Source of the DNA: Streptomyces cellostaticus
Lineage (GTDB): Bacteria > Actinomycetota > Actinomycetes > Streptomycetales > Streptomycetaceae
Direction of reading: 5' to 3'
Assembly: GCF_023630175.1 (NCBI RefSeq)
Contig: NZ_JALLIN010000036.1
Coordinates: 1-64,000 of the forward strand
DNA: 64,000 nt
The translations under genes were made by a program, and so were the position numbers. Each line of letters starts with the position of its first letter. Positions within the stretch are counted from its first letter, which is position 1. A model generated the notes under the pieces. It saw only the letters and a list, made by a program, of their open reading frames with translations. It did no database searches and had not been told where the DNA came from. Shown in pieces: positions 60,675 through 64,000 of this stretch.

Positions 60675-60869
60675 TCACGCGGCACCTCCCCGGCCCGCGG
60701 TGGACAGACCGGCGGCGAGCCCGGCGACGGCCGCGTGCGTATCGGCCTCGGAAGAGGACAACTGCCAGCCGATGGCCGGGTCCTCATCGGGCGGGTTCGG
60801 GGCGGTGCGGGGGCTCACGTCATCGGCTGCATAGGGATCGCCAAAGGCAGCAGGTGCCACCCCATCTAC
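60675..60869 (-). CDS. Possible small hypothetical protein
   Basis: About 64 residues from a GTG near 60869: AFGDPYAADDVSPRTAP, DEDPAIGWQLSSSEADTHAAVAGLAAGL. The acidic, ordered middle looks protein-like, and it lies 55 bp upstream of the Nudix gene on the same strand. No family recognised; start uncertain. Confidence 0.35.
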   Translation of the reverse strand, partial: VDGVAPAAFGDPYAADDVSPRTAPNPPDEDPAIGWQLSSSEADTHAAVAGLAAGLSTAGRGGAA

Positions 60870-61375
60870 GCCCGCCCGAGCCGCCGCAGTCCGCCTGGCC
60901 GCCTTACACGCCGCCGGGCGGGACGATCTCCCCGAACAACCCGGCTGCGCCTCCCGTCCCACGGACCTACCTGCCGACCGGGCGCTGCAACCACGCCAGG
61001 CACCGGCTGGCGCCCGGCGGATTCGGCCCGCGGGGGAGAGCGAGGCCACGTCGCGGAGCCAGCAGGCGGGACCGCTGCCGCGCCGTCACCGTCGTCGCCG
61101 CGGCGGGTACAGCGGTGCGGCCCGGCGGACCCGTGAGACGGACCGGTACGGGGGAACGCCGAACCAGAGGCTGCGACTGATGCCTGATGCCGACCGTGGA
61201 AGGGGAAGCGGCGTTGAAGCCGCCTGCATGCCCTGTTGGGCTGTCTCACCCGGCGGCATCCCCGTGCCGCTGCCCATCGCCCGCACGGCGTGCGCCCTGA
61301 CGAGCCCGCCGTGCGGGCACCTCCCCCCGCGCGCAACATCTCGACTCGACTTCCCATGGCAGAGGCAGGCAGGCG
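60870..61375. other. Intergenic, no gene recognised
   Basis: 506 bp. GC-rich, with only composition-driven open frames. It contains the upstream region of the MFS gene (AGAGGCAGGCAGGC before its ATG). Confidence 0.35.
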
Positions 61376-62647
61376 ATGGCCCACGCGCAGGTCCGTGACG
61401 TCCCCCGCACCACCGACGCGCCGGCCCGCGCACCCCAGCCGTTCCCCCCGCCCGCACCGGCCGACGACCCGCCGCCATCCAGCCCGCCGACCTTCCTCGA
61501 CGTGCTGCACCACCGATATTGCGGCCGCCTGCTGATCGCGTCGGTGACCGGACGCCTGTCGCTGGGCATGGTGCCCGTCGCCCTGATCCTGGCGGCACAG
61601 GCCGACGGCCACTGCCTGGCCAGCGCCAGCCTGCTGGCCGCGCTCTATGGCATCGCCCCGGCGCTCGGACTGCCGCTGCTGGGACGGCTGGCCGACCTGC
61701 GCGGCCTGCTCCTGCCCTGCTACCTCGGCGCGGCCCTGGTCGCTTCCACGCTCGGCACCCTGGCCGTAGCGGGCACCACCCACCTGCCACTGGCCGCCGG
61801 GTGCGTCGCCCTGGCAGGAGCCGGATGCCCACCGCTGGAGGGCGCACTGCGCTCCCTGTGGACTTGCGTTCTCCCCGACGACGCACACGTACGCACCGCC
61901 TACACCCTGGATTCCTCCACTCAAGAGATCGTCTACGTCACCGGCCCCGCCCTGGCCATCGCGACGGCCACCTGGCTCTGTCCGGCCGCGGCCCTCGCCC
62001 TGGCCGCCGCCGTCACCGTGGCCGGCTCCCTCGCCTTCGCCACCACCCCACCGGCCCGCACCTGGCGCGCCGCACCACGCCGCCGCGAGCGGCTCGCCGT
62101 CCTGCGCCCACCCGCCATGCGCCCCCTGCTGCTCTCCCTGGTCCTCCTCGGCGCCACCGTCGGGGCCCTCGACGTCGCAGCAATCGCCGTGGCCGACCGG
62201 CAGGACGCATCGTGGCTGGCGGGCACGCTGCCCGCCGCGTTCTCCGCCGCCGGGCTCCTCGGCGGCGTCCTCTTCACCCGCTTCCAGCCCACCACCGTCC
62301 CGCGCCCGCGTCACCTGATGCTGCTGGGTACCGCATACACGGCCTGCTGGCTCCCCCCCCCGCTCGCCCCGCTCCCCGCCTCCGCGGTCCTCCTCCTGGC
62401 GCTGCTGCCGGGTGCCGTGTTCGTTCCCCTGCTCACCGTCGCCAGCCTGACCGCCACCGCACTCACCCCGCCGGGCACGTCCACCGAGGCGGTCGGCTGG
62501 ATGTCCAGCGCGATCCGTCTCGGCCTGGCCGGCGGCACAGCCCTGGCCGGCCCCCTCAGCGGCCACTTCGCCGTCCCGCTGATGGCCGCCGCCGGCTGCG
62601 CACTGCTGCTCTGCGCCCGCACCGCACCCGCAGCCAGCCCGGTGTGA
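61376..62647 (+). CDS. MFS transporter (12-TMS, YbfB/CynX-like or drug-efflux type)
   Basis: 423 residues. After a Pro-rich cytoplasmic N-terminus of about 40 residues come about 12 hydrophobic helices (LLIASVTGRLSLGMVPVALILAA, LLAALYGIAPALGLPLLGRLADLRG with a motif-A-like loop, LLLSLVLLGATVGALDVAAIAVA, and others). The substrate cannot be told. It is convergent with the DUF4259 gene. It is separate from the polyketide cluster. Confidence 0.82.
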   Translation: MAHAQVRDVPRTTDAPARAPQPFPPPAPADDPPPSSPPTFLDVLHHRYCGRLLIASVTGRLSLGMVPVALILAAQADGHCLASASLLAALYGIAPALGLPLLGRLADLRGLLLPCYLGAALVASTLGTLAVAGTTHLPLAAGCVALAGAGCPPLEGALRSLWTCVLPDDAHVRTAYTLDSSTQEIVYVTGPALAIATATWLCPAAALALAAAVTVAGSLAFATTPPARTWRAAPRRRERLAVLRPPAMRPLLLSLVLLGATVGALDVAAIAVADRQDASWLAGTLPAAFSAAGLLGGVLFTRFQPTTVPRPRHLMLLGTAYTACWLPPPLAPLPASAVLLLALLPGAVFVPLLTVASLTATALTPPGTSTEAVGWMSSAIRLGLAGGTALAGPLSGHFAVPLMAAAGCALLLCARTAPAASPV

Positions 62648-62689
62648 GACGAGCCGCCCCCCGGCATGACTTCCGTGAAGCGGTCACGG

Positions 62690-63106
62690 CTACTGATCAG
62701 TGGGTGCTTCGAGTGCTTCGAGGACCTGTCGTACTTCCTGGCGCCACTGGCCGGCGTCGGCGCTGTCCACCCAGCCGGTTGCCATTGCTGATCCGTCGTG
62801 GAGAACCCGGTTCAGTGCGAGTCTCGCCGACGCGCCAAGGACGGCGGGCAGTTCGGGCAGCGGTTCCCTGGGGCCGTCATCGGGGTCGATCACGAGGGGA
62901 CTGTCCGGGAGGGTGCTGGCGACGAGGGCACCGGCGGCCACAGCTTCGGCCCCGTCTGCGCCATCGACCCGTTCTCCCGAGTCGATGACTCGCTGGAATG
63001 CCCGCCCCAGCACCTCGATGACCTGCTGGTGAGTGAGTCCCTCGAGCTCATCGACGAAGTCGGCGGCGAGGTCGCTGTCGAAGGGGCCGGTTCCCCACGT
63101 TCCCAT
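62690..63106 (-). CDS. DUF4259 domain protein
   Basis: 138 residues. The family opening MGTWGTGPFDSDLAADFVDEL is unmistakable, followed by AVAAGALVASTLP and ALNRVLHDGS with DAGQWRQEVRQVLEAL. The family is common in actinobacteria; function unknown, though members often sit near toxin-immunity loci. Single gene. Confidence 0.88.
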   Translation of the reverse strand: MGTWGTGPFDSDLAADFVDELEGLTHQQVIEVLGRAFQRVIDSGERVDGADGAEAVAAGALVASTLPDSPLVIDPDDGPREPLPELPAVLGASARLALNRVLHDGSAMATGWVDSADAGQWRQEVRQVLEALEAPTDQ

Positions 63107-63331
63107 GCATCGCTCCCGATACGGCTGTCTCGGACGAAGGCATGGTTCCAGGAGCCACTGACATCGGTCCCGGTCCGCCGGACGGACCGGGACCGCGGCG
63201 TAGGAGGGGTTTCGTTCCGCAGCCCAGACCGCCGGACCAACTCGCCTCCCACCCAGAGGAATTAGCGGATTCCGTCCACTTCTGTCCCTGGTGGGAGAGG
63301 GCCGCTCCTGCTGAGATCGCCTCTGTCCGAC

Positions 63332-63359
63332 GGCGCTGCCGTAGCCCTACGGCAGCGCC
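63332..63359. terminator. Perfect 13-bp inverted repeat
   Basis: GGCGCTGCCGTAG, two bases, CTACGGCAGCGCC. Half of it recurs at 63408-63418 (GCGCTGCCGTA). It lies upstream of the secreted-protein gene and downstream of nothing on that strand, so it may be an operator or RNA hairpin rather than a terminator. Confidence 0.45.
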
Positions 63360-63453
63360 CCGACCCAGCGCCCGCCCGGCCCCGCTTATCCATCCCTCCG
63401 GGCGGGCGCTGCCGTATCCGGGCCCGCACCGACTGAAGGAGTTCATCCCCGTC

Positions 63454-64000
63454 ATGCACGCACCTTGTCTCCGTGTGCCGTCGCGTCTGGCCGCCGCCGT
63501 CCTCGCCGCCACCGCGGTCGGCACCCTCGTCTGCTCCGCCGCTTACGCGGCGCCGGGAGCGGCGGACGGCCACGACGGATTCGGACCGGGCTACGCGATC
63601 CCCGACAGCGACGGCCACGCCGCCAGCTCCCACATCGGCGCCTACGGGCCGCCAGGCATGACCGTGTACGGCGACTACGAGACGTTCTGCGCCGATCCGA
63701 CGCGCAAGGGCCCGGACGCGGCGGGCGGCTACACCGGTCCGGAGACGGTTGAGCACTGGACGTCCTCGGTCACCGGCCGCCGGGTCCCCGACGCCCATCT
63801 CGCCTACGCCTCCTACATCGTGGGCAAGTACGGCCAGACCCGGGACGCCGCGCAGGCGGCCGCGGTCGACGCGGCCGTGTACGAGTGGCTGGCCGGCGGC
63901 ACCTACGGCATCGACGGCGCCCGCGGCAAGCAGCGTCTGGCCTACCCGCAGGTGGCCTCGTCCGCCCGGACGACAGCGCATCGCTTCCTGGCCGAGGCGA
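63454..64000 (+). CDS. Secreted cell-surface protein, partial at the window end
   Basis: 182 residues to the edge, still open. ATG at 63454 after GAAGGAG. A signal peptide (SRLAAAVLAATAVGTLVCSAAYA, cleavage likely AYA/AP) is followed by GPGYAIPDSDG, ETFCADPTRKGPDAAGGYTGP, then AYASYIVGKYGQTRDAAQAAAVDAAVYEWL. The Cys-Ala-Asp motif and this arrangement resemble the N-terminal domain of large Streptomyces surface proteins (thioester/TQXA-like), tentatively. The rest is outside the window. Confidence 0.65.
   Translation, partial: MHAPCLRVPSRLAAAVLAATAVGTLVCSAAYAAPGAADGHDGFGPGYAIPDSDGHAASSHIGAYGPPGMTVYGDYETFCADPTRKGPDAAGGYTGPETVEHWTSSVTGRRVPDAHLAYASYIVGKYGQTRDAAQAAAVDAAVYEWLAGGTYGIDGARGKQRLAYPQVASSARTTAHRFLAEA

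Overview
The window is high-GC actinobacterial DNA, almost certainly Streptomyces. Start codons are often GTG, genes overlap as ATGA or GTGA, purine-rich ribosome binding sites are common, leucine TTA codons are rare, and the families present (SARP, type II PKS, DUF397-era style HTH-NTPases, BlastX-like wHTH proteins) are typical of that genus. No rRNA or tRNA gene and no CRISPR array was seen.

Layout. (1) 0-17 kb is a patchwork of ordinary accessory genes (isochorismatase-fold hydrolase, GlxA-type AraC regulator, DUF427, DUF4396, two GNAT acetyltransferases, a YrhB/Imm35-like protein, an M48 peptidase, a serine hydrolase). It is full of decay: a RibD fragment, a frameshifted HTH-NACHT ATPase, an ECF sigma remnant, a truncated IS3 element and two tandem repeats. 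(2) An IS6-family element (17.3-18.16 kb) abuts the next block. (3) About 18.2-49 kb is a type II (aromatic) polyketide glycoside cluster: P450, di-domain aromatase/cyclase, ActIII-type ketoreductase, SnoaL-like protein, ACP, KS-beta, KS-alpha, a PF04199-type cyclase, a convergent two-component pair, a SARP activator with a TTA codon, and an ABM-domain enzyme. Further right come two MycE/Elm-type sugar O-methyltransferases, an MFS exporter, a glycosyltransferase, a muconolactone-isomerase-like protein, an AknOx-like flavin oxidase, an SDR, the four dTDP-L-rhamnose genes and a Rieske oxygenase. A SNF2 helicase/SWIM-protein pair sits in the middle of it. (4) 49-64 kb is again accessory: a metallo-beta-lactamase-fold protein, an IS5-family element, an HTH-NTPase membrane protein, a kinase-SRAP chimera, a pentapeptide-repeat membrane protein, Nudix, MFS, DUF4259 and the start of a secreted protein at the window edge.

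How the cluster works together. KS-alpha/KS-beta/ACP would build an acetate-derived poly-beta-ketone; the ketoreductase, aromatase/cyclase and cyclase would reduce and fold it; P450, ABM enzyme, flavin oxidase and Rieske oxygenase would oxidise it; the glycosyltransferase would attach L-rhamnose (or a derivative); and the two methyltransferases would O-methylate the sugar. The best regulatory evidence is a set of SARP-type boxes: two heptamers 11 bp apart, 8 bp upstream of a -10-like hexamer. They lie before the ketoreductase, cyclase, ABM, first methyltransferase, flavin oxidase and SDR/rhamnose operons, with weaker ones before the SnoaL-like gene and the glycosyltransferase. They tie both halves of the cluster to the SARP at 29.1 kb.

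Caution: several genes (rmlC, rmlD twice, the pentapeptide gene, the NACHT ATPase) are broken by apparent 1-2 base shifts, mostly in G/C runs. Sequencing error is as likely as true decay, and this affects whether the rhamnose pathway is intact.
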